A stretch of 64,000 nt of DNA from Phycisphaerales bacterium (GTDB lineage: Bacteria > Planctomycetota > Phycisphaerae > Phycisphaerales > UBA1924). This document shows, in pieces, positions 63,821-64,000 of this stretch. Every line of letters starts with the position of its first letter. Positions within the stretch are counted from its first letter, which is position 1. The notes under the pieces are model-generated. The model ran no database searches, was not told the origin of the DNA, and saw only the letters and a program-made list of their open reading frames with translations. The translations under genes were made by a program, and so were the position numbers. The stretch spans positions 29,591-93,590 of the forward strand of contig JAJDDM010000033.1 in assembly GCA_029260315.1 (NCBI GenBank), in the 5' to 3' direction.

Positions 63821-64000
63821 ATGATGATCACGAGCATCGAGGTGCGGGGCGAGTCGGGGAGGATCGGCGTGTTCCGCCGGCTGATCGACCGCGACGGGCT
63901 GATGAGCCCGACCATCGGCATCGAGGTCCTGAGCGAGGACCGCGAGCCGCAGGAGTTCGAGTTCGAGGCGCGGGACGAGGCCGCGCGCTGGAACGCCGCC
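63821..64000 (+). CDS. unknown protein, 5' part at window edge
   Basis: An open frame of 60 codons runs off the right edge: MMITSIEVRGESGRIGVFRR, acidic later (SEDREPQEFEFEARDEA). GGAGAA (63811-63816) is a fitting ribosome binding site. Divergent from the small terminase, 243 nt apart. The intervening 63579-63820 holds GC-rich palindromic sequence and no clear gene. Confidence 0.6.
   Translation, partial: MMITSIEVRGESGRIGVFRRLIDRDGLMSPTIGIEVLSEDREPQEFEFEARDEAARWNAA

Overview
The window looks like a chromosomal segment of a high-GC planctomycete, most likely of the Phycisphaerae/Phycisphaerales type. The evidence is several secreted proteins with a signal peptide and a C-terminal 'V-P-P-hydrophobic stretch-RRR' sorting tail (PEP-CTERM-like; 22980-24440, 60726-62273), a secreted FG-GAP protein ending in a dockerin-like pair of D-A-D-D-F-F motifs (36125-37783), a Gram-negative envelope set (KdsD, KdsC, a huge OstA/Lpt-like protein), frequent GTG/TTG starts and very high GC. 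The taxon is inferred from these traits, not from a marker-gene comparison.

Layout. 0-1.5 kb: an unknown protein bracketed by two copies of a 47-nt direct repeat. 1.5-12.3 kb: housekeeping genes (PP2C phosphatase, DUF192, GluQ-type synthetase, pterin dehydratase, ankyrin protein plus lipoprotein, HNH nuclease, purH with a beta-propeller lipoprotein, riboflavin synthase), with a perfect nested inverted repeat at 7.5-7.7 kb. 12.3-13.6 kb: an IS110-family element next to a truncated-looking small ORF. 13.7-31.1 kb: RRM proteins, alcohol dehydrogenase, SUI1 factor, desaturase, DUF4287, cupin, M19 dipeptidase, tandem TlpA protein, sugar dehydrogenase, secreted proteins, NuoC and ScpA, punctuated by small palindromic repeats whose stems covary. 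31.2-36.0 kb: a kdsD-kdsC-lpt-like cluster. 36.1-42.7 kb: dockerin protein, DUF454, DEAD-box helicase, glutaminase. 42.8-44.4 kb: an FAD monooxygenase bracketed by 64-nt direct repeats. 44.6-47.7 kb: a DevBCA-like MacB-type exporter.

48.0-60.4 kb is the most striking region: a complete type I-E CRISPR-Cas locus on the minus strand (cas3-cse1-cse2-cas7-cas5-cas6e-cas1-cas2, then 36 repeats). It is flanked on the left by a tRNA-Pro-like remnant and on the right by a tyrosine recombinase that has only the catalytic domain, so it may be a mobile island. Two features are unusual. An 82-residue protein resembling only the N-terminus of Cse1 sits upstream of cas3 and overlaps it. The array begins 6 nt after the cas2 stop codon, leaving no room for a separate leader.

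60.7-64.0 kb: a secreted PEP-CTERM-like protein, then a short phage-type gene group (P27-family small terminase, HTH protein, zinc-ribbon protein) with no large terminase in view, and the 5' end of a plus-strand gene at the edge.

All repeat coordinates, alignments and domain calls were made by eye; nothing was searched against a database.
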